The notes under the pieces are model-generated. The model did no database searches, was not told where the DNA came from, and saw nothing but the letters and a program-made list of their open reading frames with translations. The position numbers and the translations under genes were made by a program. DNA of 12,968 nt from Anaerolineales bacterium. GTDB lineage: Bacteria > Chloroflexota > Anaerolineae > Anaerolineales > UBA4823. The stretch spans positions 1 to 12,968 of the forward strand of contig JAQUAE010000019.1 of the NCBI GenBank assembly GCA_028687395.1. Direction: 5' to 3'. Shown piece by piece: positions 6,730 to 12,968 of the stretch (its first letter is position 1; every line of letters begins with the position of its first letter).

Positions 6730-7391
6730 TGCGCCTCCATGGGAAAGATGGGTTGGGGATCACCCAGGACAGGCGTCGGCCGGGTGATGTGCACTTCAAC
6801 GAAAGCCACCAGTGTGGCGAACAGCTCGCGCACATCCCAGTACAGCCGCGCCGAACGGCGGTAGGAACGCAGGTCAGAGGAGATGCCGACTGCGTCCACG
6901 CCCAGGGCGCGGCAGGTGTAGATCGTGCGCGGCAGGTGGAACCCCTGAGTGACCAGGATCACGTTGCGCAGTCCGAAGACGTCCCGGGCGCGGTAGCAGG
7001 TGTCGTAGGTGCGCCGGCCAGCAAAATCCAGCACGATGTCTGCCTCAGGCACGCCCAGTTCCACGGCGTAATTGCGCATTGCTGAGGGTTCGTCATAGTC
7101 CAGCGTGCGGTTGTCCCCGCTCATCAGGATTTTTTGGATTTTACCGGCGAAGTAGAGCTGGGCGGCGACGGAGACGCGGTCGCGCAGCACAGCGGAAGGG
7201 CGCCCATCCCGCCACAAACCTGCTCCGAAGACGACCGCCGCGGGGCGCTCCGGCGCCCCCTCGACGCTGGTGAAAATGGCGCCCCGCGTGGTGAGCGCGG
7301 TGATCAGCCGCGGCGTGAGCAGGAGCAAAAGGAGGAGGACACAGGCCAGGATAACCAGAGACATAAGCGCTTTCAGTAACCGGCGGAGCAT
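6726..7391 (-). CDS. SanA/YdcF-like DUF218 inner-membrane protein
   Basis: A 221-residue protein with one N-terminal membrane segment (about residues 8-25, a run of Leu/Val after a basic MLRRLLK start), followed by a DUF218 domain expected outside the cytoplasm. Conserved DUF218/SanA pieces are visible: VVFGAGLWRDGRPSAVLRDR (53-72), ILMSGDNR (88-95), YDEP (99-102), a GRRTYDTCYRA segment, and LVTQGFHLPR. E. coli SanA is linked to envelope barrier function and vancomycin tolerance at high temperature. The biochemical activity of this family is not settled, so I infer only an envelope-related role. The ATG at 7391 has no Shine-Dalgarno site but follows an extended -10 box by 7 bases. It overlaps the HD gene by 4 bases and diverges from folC across 117 bases. 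Confidence 0.9.
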   Translation of the reverse strand: MLRRLLKALMSLVILACVLLLLLLLTPRLITALTTRGAIFTSVEGAPERPAAVVFGAGLWRDGRPSAVLRDRVSVAAQLYFAGKIQKILMSGDNRTLDYDEPSAMRNYAVELGVPEADIVLDFAGRRTYDTCYRARDVFGLRNVILVTQGFHLPRTIYTCRALGVDAVGISSDLRSYRRSARLYWDVRELFATLVAFVEVHITRPTPVLGDPQPIFPMEAQ

Positions 7392-7398
7392 GCGCCGA

Positions 7399-7407
7399 AT
7401 TTTACCA
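7399..7407 (-). promoter_or_regulatory. Extended -10 box TGGTAAAAT for the sanA-like gene
   Basis: Reading the minus strand, TGG (7405-7407) leads directly into TAAAAT (7399-7404), an extended -10 element. The ATG follows after 7 bases, so transcription starting at the normal distance would begin at or within a base or two of the start codon. The best -35 match, TTCGCG at 18 bases, is weak. Likely a leaderless mRNA. Confidence 0.5.
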
Positions 7408-7470
7408 CGCGCCTCCCCTCAGCGCGAACGCGGCCCAGGGACCTCCTTTACATTCGCAGTCCCTTGCCTC

Positions 7471-7499
7471 TTGCGGATTGACTCCACTGAATGTACAAT
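7471..7499 (+). promoter_or_regulatory. Candidate promoter for folC
   Basis: TTGCGG (7471-7476), a 17-base spacer and TACAAT (7494-7499) form a reasonable promoter. The folC ATG is 9 bases after the -10 box, so the leader would be only a few bases long. No Shine-Dalgarno sequence is present between the box and the start codon. Confidence 0.55.
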
Positions 7500-7508
7500 C
7501 GCTAGCTT

Positions 7509-8909
7509 ATGAGCGATGTCGAAGCCTCGTACCAGGCAGCCCTGGATTACCTGTACTCATTCGTCGATTATAGCCTGTCCAAGACCTTTCGTTACGCGCC
7601 GGTCAAGTTCGACCTGAACCGCATGCATCGCCTGTTGGAAGCGCTGGGGTCTCCGCACACCCGCTACCCGGTCATCCACGTGGCAGGCACCAAGGGAAAG
7701 GGCTCGGTGTGCGCCCTGTGCGCCAGCGCGCTGCACGCCGCCGGTTACCGGGTGGGGTTGTACACCTCCCCGCACCTCTCGGACTACGTCGAGCGCATCC
7801 AGGTGGATGGAGCGCCCATCTCGCACGCGGAACTGGTCGAGCTGGTGGAGGCGGTCAAGCCTGCGGTGGAGTCGGTCCCCGAGCTGACCACCTTCGAGAT
7901 CACCACCGCCGTCGGTTTTCTGTGCTTCGCGCGCCGCGAGGTGGACGCTGCGGTCATCGAGGTCGGCTTGGGTGGCAGGTTGGACGCCACCAACGTGGTC
8001 ACGCCGGACGTGGCGGTGATCACCTCCCTCTCGTACGACCACATGTACCTGCTCGGCGACACCCTGCCCGAGATTGCCGCAGAGAAAGCCGGAATTGTTA
8101 AGGAAGGCGTGCCGCTCATTGTGGCGCCGCAAGCAGAGGAGGCGCGTCAGGTAGTGGAGAGCGTCGCGCGCCAGCGCAACGCCCCGCTGATCCAGATCGG
8201 CCGCGACCTCCAATTTTCGCTCAAGGCCTACGACCTGCGAGGACAGACGATGGGCTTGTGGGCGCCGCTGGGAGGATCAGGCGAGGTAGCTGAGCTGGTG
8301 CCCCCCGGAATCGATGCCGCCCACCCGCTGGAGTTGTTCATCCCTTTATTAGGCAGCCATCAGGTGGAGAACGCCGCCACGGCTTTCGCCGCCTTGCAGG
8401 TCTTCAGCCGGGTTGCCCTGCCTCTCGGGCTGGAGGCGTTGCGGCGAGGGTTTGCCCAGGCTGCTTGGCCGGGACGCTTCGAGGTGCTGCGCCGCCAGCC
8501 GCCAGTGGTGGTCGATTCAGCCCACAACCGGGATTCAACTCGCAGGTTGCGCCTGGCCCTGGAGGATTACTTTCCCAAACGGCCGGTCGTGCTGGTGTTC
8601 GGTGCTTCGGAGGACAAGGACCTGGAGGGCATGTTCGCTGAGCTGCTGCCGCGGGTCAGCCAGGTGATCGCCACGCGCTCGTTCCATCCCCGGGCTATGG
8701 AGCCGGAAAAGATCGTGGAAATGGCAAATCAGCACGGGGTGCCCGCTCGCATTGTGGAGGACGTGGCTGATGCCCTGGAAGCGGCGCTCCAGGCAGCGGG
8801 ACCGCAAGCCATGACCCTGGTGACCGGCAGCATATTTGTCGTTGCCGGGGCGCGCGAGGCCTGGGAAAAGCGGGTGGGAAGCAGAGCGAGTTCCCGCGCA
8901 GGCGCTTGA
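7509..8909 (+). CDS. folC: Bifunctional folylpolyglutamate synthase / dihydrofolate synthase FolC
   Basis: FolC is a cytoplasmic Mur-ligase-type enzyme that joins glutamate to dihydropteroate and/or extends folate polyglutamate tails using ATP. The 466-residue protein shows the P-loop HVAGTKGKGSV (57-67), YTSPHLSDYVERI, TTFEITTAVGFLCFA, EVGLGGRLDATN, an IAAEKAGIVK motif, LGSHQVENAATA and WPGRFEV. The domain-linking motif usually spelled DGAHN reads DSAHN here (336-340). The C-terminal domain ends with GSIFVVAGA and a short Arg/Ala/Ser tail. Whether it has both activities or only the polyglutamating one cannot be told without knowing if the genome has a second dihydrofolate synthase. It is divergent from the sanA-like gene and 154 bases upstream of lon. 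The start at 7509 fits both the promoter and the usual N-terminus. Confidence 0.95.
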   Translation: MSDVEASYQAALDYLYSFVDYSLSKTFRYAPVKFDLNRMHRLLEALGSPHTRYPVIHVAGTKGKGSVCALCASALHAAGYRVGLYTSPHLSDYVERIQVDGAPISHAELVELVEAVKPAVESVPELTTFEITTAVGFLCFARREVDAAVIEVGLGGRLDATNVVTPDVAVITSLSYDHMYLLGDTLPEIAAEKAGIVKEGVPLIVAPQAEEARQVVESVARQRNAPLIQIGRDLQFSLKAYDLRGQTMGLWAPLGGSGEVAELVPPGIDAAHPLELFIPLLGSHQVENAATAFAALQVFSRVALPLGLEALRRGFAQAAWPGRFEVLRRQPPVVVDSAHNRDSTRRLRLALEDYFPKRPVVLVFGASEDKDLEGMFAELLPRVSQVIATRSFHPRAMEPEKIVEMANQHGVPARIVEDVADALEAALQAAGPQAMTLVTGSIFVVAGAREAWEKRVGSRASSRAGA

Positions 8910-8922
8910 AATCGGGGCGGTT

Positions 8923-8952
8923 TTTCCACAGCGACCCAAATTGTGGTAAAAC
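8923..8952 (+). promoter_or_regulatory. Possible lon promoter
   Basis: TTTCCA (8923-8928), an 18-base spacer and TAAAAC (8947-8952), preceded by TGG to give an extended -10 resembling the one before the sanA-like gene. Transcription near 8959 would give a leader of about 105 bases containing both inverted repeats described below. Each hexamer matches consensus at four of six positions, so confidence is low. Confidence 0.3.
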
Positions 8953-8964
8953 ATATAGAAGTTA

Positions 8965-8996
8965 CGCAGTTGAGCGTGATCCTCCCCCCAACTGCG
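8965..8996 (+). promoter_or_regulatory. Perfect 8-bp inverted repeat in the lon leader
   Basis: CGCAGTTG (8965-8972) and CAACTGCG (8989-8996) are exact reverse complements separated by 16 bases. In RNA this is a stem-loop whose loop contains CCUCC (8981-8985), an anti-Shine-Dalgarno-like string that could pair with the GGAG before lon. In DNA it could be an operator. It matches neither the CIRCE nor the HAIR heat-shock operator as I know them. Confidence 0.5.
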
Positions 8997-9028
8997 ACAG
9001 TCCTAACATACTTATCTCTAGACCATAC

Positions 9029-9051
9029 CTGGATAGCCTTATGTTATCCAG
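9029..9051 (+). promoter_or_regulatory. 7-bp inverted repeat abutting the lon ribosome binding site
   Basis: CTGGATA (9029-9035) and TATCCAG (9045-9051) are exact reverse complements around a 9-base centre, extendable in RNA by a G-U pair. The 3' arm ends 1 base before GGAG (9053-9056), the Shine-Dalgarno site of lon, which lies 7 bases from the ATG. The hairpin would sit directly against the ribosome landing site, or the repeat may be a DNA operator. Confidence 0.45.
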
Positions 9052-9063
9052 TGGAGCTTAATA

Positions 9064-11604
9064 ATGAAAGATGACGATTGGTACATGCGTGACCAGGATG
9101 AAGATTTCGGCGAGGCGTTGCATCGCCGCACCGAAGAGTTGTACGGCGTGCCGGATGCCAGCCTGGATGCCGAAGGCTTGATCCATTGCTCGGTCCTGCC
9201 GCTGCGCGACCTGGTAGTGTTTCCCCACATGGTTTCCCCGGTTTTCATCGGGCGCGAATCCTCCCTGCTGGCAGTGGAGGACGCCCAAACCTCAGACCAG
9301 ACTGTCATTGCCCTCACCCAGCGCGATTCGGAGATCGAAAACCCCAAACCAGAGGACTTCCTGCCCATCGGCGTGGAGATCGCCGTCGGGCGCCTGCTGA
9401 GCATGCCGGATGGCTCGAACTCGGCCCTGGTGCAGGGTCGCAGGCGGGTGGAAATCGTGGAATTCACTCAGTTCGAGCCATTCATGAAGGTCAAGGCGCG
9501 GCCGGTTTACGAAATCCAGGAGATCGACCGCAAGACCGACGCTACCATGCGCACCGTGCTGGAGATGTTCCACAAGTGCGTCAAACTGGATCGCAGCCTG
9601 CCCGAGGAGGCTTACCTCTACGCGCTGAACATCGACGAGCCCGGCTGGCTGGCGGACATGGTCGTGGCGACTATCTCACCCCCCATCGAAGCGCGCCAGG
9701 AATTCCTCCTGGTGCAAGACCCCCTCCAACGGCTGGAGAAGGTGGTCACCCTGTTGGCAGAGGAGGCGGACGTCCTCGAGCTGGAGGACGAAATCCACAC
9801 CCGCGCCCAGAACGAGGTCGACCGCACCCAGCGCGAGTTCTACCTGCGCGAGCAGATGAAAGCCATCCAGACCGAGCTTGGGGAGGGGGACCTGTGGTCG
9901 CGCGAGGTGTACGAGCTGCGCGCGCGCGTCGAGTCGGCTGGCTTGCCCGAAGAGGTGCAGGTGCGGGCGCTGAAGGAGGTGGAACGGCTGGGCCAGATGC
10001 CTCCCATGTCGCCGGAAGTGGGTATCCTGCGCACTTACGTCGAGTGGATCCTCGATCTGCCATGGGTGGCAGCCACTGAAGACAACCTCGACCTCAAGCA
10101 CGCCGCTCACATCTTGGAGCGCGATCACTACGGCTTAACCAAAGCCAAGGAGCGCATTCTGGAATACATGGCCGTGCGCAGCCTGAGGCCTAAACGCTTG
10201 CGCCAGCCGATTCTATGTTTCGTCGGCCCACCGGGGACAGGCAAGACCTCCCTGGGGCGTTCGATCGCCGATTCGCTGGGTCGCAAGTTCGTGCGCCTTT
10301 CCCTGGGAGGCGTGCGCGATGAAGCCGAGATACGCGGCCACCGCCGCACTTACATCGGTGCTTTGCCCGGGCGTATCCTGCAAACCATGCGCCGGGCGGG
10401 CACGGTCAATCCGCTTTTCATGCTGGATGAGATCGACAAGCTCGGCCAGGATTTTCGCGGCGACCCTTCCTCGGCTTTGCTCGAAGTCCTCGATCCCGAG
10501 CAGAACCACGCCTTCTCCGACCACTACCTGGAACTGGCTTACGACCTCTCCAGGGTCATGTTCATCACCACCGCGAACTACACCGGCACGATACCTCCTG
10601 CGCTGCTGGATCGCATGGAAATCATCGAGTTCCCCGGCTACATCGAAGAGGAGAAGCTGGAAATCGCCCAGCGCTTTCTGATCCCGCGCCAGTTGGAGGA
10701 GAACGGGCTGGAAACCGGCGAGGTGACCTGGACGCAGGAGGCGCTGGTCAAGATCATCCGGGAGTACACCTACGAATCGGGGGTGCGCAACCTGGAGCGC
10801 GAGATCGGGCGCGTCTGCCGCAAGATTGCGCGCAGCAAGGCCGAGAACAAGCGCCGGGCAGCCGAGATCACCCCTTCGCTGGTGGGCAAGTTCCTGGGCC
10901 CTACCCAATTCTTCAGCCTGGAAGCGGAGCGCAAGGACGAAGTGGGCGTGGCGACCGCCATGGCCTGGACGGAGAACGGTGGCGAGATCATGCCGGTCGA
11001 AATTTTGCTCCTGGAAGGCAAGGGCAACCTGCAGATCACCGGCCAGATTGGTAACATCATGCAGGAATCCGCTCAGGCGGCGCTCTCGTACCTGAAGTCG
11101 CGCTCCAAGCACTTCCACATCGACCCGGAGATCTACGACCAGGTGGACATCCACATTCACATTCCGGAAGGCGCGGTGCCCAAGGACGGCCCCAGCGCGG
11201 GCATCACCATTGGCACAGCGCTGGTCTCCGCCTTCACCAACCGCGAGGTGCTGCGCGATGTAGGCATGACCGGGGAAATCACCCTGCGCGGCCGTGTGCT
11301 GCCAGTGGGCGGCATCCGCGAGAAAGTGCTTGCAGCGCACCGCGCCGGCCTTAAGACCGTCATCCTGCCCCGGCGCAACCTGAAGGATCTGGTGGACGTG
11401 CCTAAAAGGGCGCGCAGCGAAGTCAAGATCGTCCCCGTGGATCACATGGACCAGGTGCTGCAGATCGCCCTCGCCCCGCCCAAGAAGACTGGCAGACCTC
11501 TGGCGCTCAAACGCAAAGCCAAATCCGAGGAGGAGGGCGAAGCGCCGCGCAAGCCTCGCCTGGGGACGAAGACAACTCCACCAACGATCCAGCCTAGCGC
11601 CTGA
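9064..11604 (+). CDS. lon: ATP-dependent protease Lon (LonA type)
   Basis: Lon is a homo-oligomeric cytoplasmic AAA+ serine protease that unfolds and degrades damaged and regulatory proteins. The 846-residue chain has an acidic N-terminal extension (about 40 residues), a LON substrate-binding domain beginning at VLPLRDLVVFPHM, and a helical region. The AAA+ module follows, with Walker A GPPGTGKT (388-395) and Walker B LDEID (Asp455, Glu456). The protease domain has catalytic Ser711 in KDGPSAG and Lys754 in GGIREK, a 43-residue separation equal to that in E. coli Lon (Ser679/Lys722). After the family's usual end there is a basic, probably disordered tail of about 45 residues (KKTGRPLALKRKAK onward). 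A GGAG site 7 bases upstream supports the ATG at 9064. The structured leader suggests regulation of expression. A lipoprotein gene follows after 30 bases. Confidence 0.98.
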   Translation: MKDDDWYMRDQDEDFGEALHRRTEELYGVPDASLDAEGLIHCSVLPLRDLVVFPHMVSPVFIGRESSLLAVEDAQTSDQTVIALTQRDSEIENPKPEDFLPIGVEIAVGRLLSMPDGSNSALVQGRRRVEIVEFTQFEPFMKVKARPVYEIQEIDRKTDATMRTVLEMFHKCVKLDRSLPEEAYLYALNIDEPGWLADMVVATISPPIEARQEFLLVQDPLQRLEKVVTLLAEEADVLELEDEIHTRAQNEVDRTQREFYLREQMKAIQTELGEGDLWSREVYELRARVESAGLPEEVQVRALKEVERLGQMPPMSPEVGILRTYVEWILDLPWVAATEDNLDLKHAAHILERDHYGLTKAKERILEYMAVRSLRPKRLRQPILCFVGPPGTGKTSLGRSIADSLGRKFVRLSLGGVRDEAEIRGHRRTYIGALPGRILQTMRRAGTVNPLFMLDEIDKLGQDFRGDPSSALLEVLDPEQNHAFSDHYLELAYDLSRVMFITTANYTGTIPPALLDRMEIIEFPGYIEEEKLEIAQRFLIPRQLEENGLETGEVTWTQEALVKIIREYTYESGVRNLEREIGRVCRKIARSKAENKRRAAEITPSLVGKFLGPTQFFSLEAERKDEVGVATAMAWTENGGEIMPVEILLLEGKGNLQITGQIGNIMQESAQAALSYLKSRSKHFHIDPEIYDQVDIHIHIPEGAVPKDGPSAGITIGTALVSAFTNREVLRDVGMTGEITLRGRVLPVGGIREKVLAAHRAGLKTVILPRRNLKDLVDVPKRARSEVKIVPVDHMDQVLQIALAPPKKTGRPLALKRKAKSEEEGEAPRKPRLGTKTTPPTIQPSA

Positions 11605-11634
11605 GCGTCGTTAGTTTTCCCTGAGGTAGCCTAG

Positions 11635-12582
11635 ATGAACCGTGTAAGGTTACTCTGGTTGCTGGTGCTGGTGCTCGCCTGGCTGCTGACGGCGTGCAAC
11701 CTGCCCTCGGAGCCGAATCCCGGCGAGAGCCCTCAGGCAAGCCCGGTCGTAGAAGTTACCGCCACGCCGGCCAACGCAACGCAGACGCCTGCGCTTCCCA
11801 CACCTACCATTACGCCCACGCCTTTACCATCGGTTGCCGACGACCAGCTCCTGGCCGTGGTTCTGCTCCCAGAAACCGAGGTTTTGACCCTGCATGCCCA
11901 GCCGGGCGAGGGGGCACCTGTGATTGCCAGCGTTGACTCCCACGCCAGCGGCCTCGCCCACCAGCGCAACCTGCAAATTGTGGAAGGCGCCGCCTGGTTG
12001 GAAATAACCACGCCCGAGGGCGTCACGGGTTGGGCGAACACCCGCTACCTGACCGCCCAGGTGAGCGCAGAGGCCTTCTGCCTGGACACCAGGGTGAATG
12101 AATTGGTCACGCAATTTTCCCAGGCTGTTCAAAAGCGCGACGGGCAGGCGCTGGCCCAACTGGCCAGCCCCACCCACGGGCTGCGCATCCGCCATGAATG
12201 GTGGAATCCTGAAGTGGTATTCGCCACTCCCCAGGAGATCGCCGTCCTGTTCAGCGATATAACCTCCCGTGAGTGGGGTTTGGGGGATGGCAGCGGGCTA
12301 CCCATCCAGGGGACCTTCAACGAGGTGATCCTTCCCGGGTTGGATGACGTCTTAGGGCAGGCTTCGCCGGCGTGCAATACCCTCGAGCAGGGGCTGGCAG
12401 CAGGTGGCACCGCGGGCTTCATCGAGTGGCCCTTCGAGTACGCCAACTTCAACTACGTCTCCGTGTACCGCCCCGCCCCGCCGGGGGACGAGTTGAACTG
12501 GCGAACCTGGGCGATTGGCATCGAATTCATCGCCGGGCAGCCGTATATCGTCGCCCTGGTGCAATATCACTGGGAGATTTGA
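11635..12582 (+). CDS. Lipoprotein with bacterial SH3 domain and uncharacterised C-terminal domain
   Basis: A 315-residue predicted lipoprotein. The signal peptide has a Leu/Val-rich core (6-18) and lipobox LTAC, with Cys21 as the lipidated residue. A Ser/Pro/Thr-rich tether (about 23-66, including PTPTITPTPLP) follows, a style common in Anaerolineae surface proteins. Residues of about 70-141 look like an SH3_3-type domain (LTLHAQPGEGAPVIASV, then TTPEGVTGWANTRYL), a fold that often binds cell-wall peptide or ligand partners. The rest (about 145-315) is rich in aromatic residues and ends LVQYHWEI; I do not recognise its family. Cys149 and Cys247 could form a disulfide outside the cytoplasm. 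GAGG lies 8 bases before the ATG. It trails lon by 30 bases but shares no obvious function. Role unknown; envelope sensing or ligand binding is a guess. Confidence 0.85.
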   Translation: MNRVRLLWLLVLVLAWLLTACNLPSEPNPGESPQASPVVEVTATPANATQTPALPTPTITPTPLPSVADDQLLAVVLLPETEVLTLHAQPGEGAPVIASVDSHASGLAHQRNLQIVEGAAWLEITTPEGVTGWANTRYLTAQVSAEAFCLDTRVNELVTQFSQAVQKRDGQALAQLASPTHGLRIRHEWWNPEVVFATPQEIAVLFSDITSREWGLGDGSGLPIQGTFNEVILPGLDDVLGQASPACNTLEQGLAAGGTAGFIEWPFEYANFNYVSVYRPAPPGDELNWRTWAIGIEFIAGQPYIVALVQYHWEI

Positions 12583-12594
12583 GCCTGGCGGGGT

Positions 12595-12968
12595 TCAGGG
12601 GCAGGCGTTCTGCAGGTGTTCTTCGAAGGTCCTGGCGAAACTGTGCCTGCCCTGCCCGTCGCAGCCGGAACGGAAGTAGAAGTAATCCGACTGTACAGGA
12701 AATGCCACCGCCTGTAAAGCCTGCAAGCTGGGATTGGCGATCGGGCCGGGGGGCAATCCGGGATACAGGTAGGTGTTGTAGGGGGAGTCAAAGCCGAGGC
12801 CTTCGGCGCTGAGAGGATTAGTCCACCAGGTTTTCTGTTTCTTGTTGTAACCTAAAGCGTACTGGACGGTGGGGTCGGCGTCGAGTTTCATCCCCGCCGC
12901 CAGCCGGTTGAGGTACACGGAGGCGATCAAGGGCATCTCGTCCTTCTGGATGCTCTCGCGCTCGACGA
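12595..12968 (-). CDS. mltG: Endolytic murein transglycosylase MltG/YceG, C-terminal part (cut by window edge)
   Basis: MltG is a membrane-anchored lytic transglycosylase that cleaves nascent peptidoglycan glycan strands and helps set their length. Only about 124 C-terminal residues lie in the window; the frame stays open to the right edge, so the ATG at 12936 is internal. Visible: VERES at the edge, whose first Glu (12961-12963) corresponds to the family's catalytic glutamate, then MPLIASVYLNRLAAGMKL, DADPTVQYALG and PYNTYLYPGLPPGPIANP, all hallmark YceG motifs. The end reads FRSGCDGQGRHSFARTFEEH and finishes with a Cys three codons before the stop region (NACP). The two cysteines are not part of the E. 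coli motif and may form a disulfide. The stop is 12 bases from that of the converging lipoprotein gene. Confidence 0.95.
   Translation of the reverse strand, partial: VERESIQKDEMPLIASVYLNRLAAGMKLDADPTVQYALGYNKKQKTWWTNPLSAEGLGFDSPYNTYLYPGLPPGPIANPSLQALQAVAFPVQSDYFYFRSGCDGQGRHSFARTFEEHLQNACP

Noticed and set aside
7478..7483. TTGACT as the -35 box of folC
   Set aside because: It is only 10 bases from TACAAT, too close; TTGCGG at 7471-7476 has the correct 17-base spacing.
7557..8213. 218-codon open frame antisense to folC
   Set aside because: It covers the conserved FolC motifs on the other strand and its translation is low-complexity His/Arg/Asp-rich sequence typical of shadow frames.
9041..9061. 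Six-codon ORF (MLSSGA) just before lon
   Set aside because: It has no ribosome binding site and is short enough to occur by chance; its stop merely overlaps the TAATAATG start context.
8910..9063. CIRCE (HrcA) or HAIR (HspR) heat-shock operator before lon
   Set aside because: Neither consensus is present; the inverted repeats found have different sequences and spacing.
10213..11445. 410-codon open frame antisense to lon
   Set aside because: It mirrors codon bias of the strongly supported lon gene in GC-rich DNA, shows no recognisable motif and has no independent signals.

Overview
This is a GC-rich, gene-dense bacterial chromosomal window carrying housekeeping genes. The best guess for the host is Chloroflexota, probably an Anaerolineae-like lineage. 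The grounds are the Thr/Pro-rich linker of the SH3 lipoprotein, start codons sitting directly behind -10 boxes, and a Lon with terminal extensions. No rRNA marker is present, so this assignment is inference. I see no mobile element, CRISPR array, tRNA or rRNA.

Layout, left to right. Positions 2-1396 (+) hold the C-terminal three quarters of the mismatch-repair protein MutL. A sirtuin deacetylase (1404-2171, -) converges on it. The divergent gap 2172-2398 holds a candidate sirtuin promoter and a 15-codon leader ORF on the minus strand, and a TATAAT box for tilS on the plus strand. Then come tilS (2399-3832, +, tRNA-Ile lysidine synthase), an overlapping MoaD/ThiS-type sulfur carrier (3825-4151, +) and moaA (4164-5144, +). 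Converging on moaA is a minus-strand cluster: sanA/YdcF-like membrane protein (6726-7391), an HD-domain phosphohydrolase (6157-6729, ATGA overlap), and a 300-residue XerC/D-like protein with its own near-consensus promoter (5147-6049). Divergent from sanA are folC (7509-8909, +), lon (9064-11604, +) with a structured leader, and an SH3 lipoprotein (11635-12582, +). A partial mltG (12595-12968, -) converges on the lipoprotein from the right edge.

The genes cover DNA repair, tRNA modification, molybdopterin and folate synthesis, protein quality control and cell-envelope upkeep. MoaD and MoaA act in the same pathway, and sanA and the HD gene look translationally coupled. The other neighbours seem to be together because the genome is compact.

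The most unusual item is the XerC/D-like protein. Its fold and frame are intact, but most of the catalytic set is replaced: Arg to Lys164, His to Asp253, His to Val279, and nucleophile Tyr to Gly288, with no tyrosine at all after Tyr235. It is driven by TTGACA-N17-TACAAT. It looks like a recombinase fold kept for a non-cleaving, probably DNA-binding role. Secondary points of interest are the lon leader (two inverted repeats before the ribosome binding site), the 15-codon leader ORF before the sirtuin gene, and a recurring near-leaderless start arrangement at tilS, folC and sanA.
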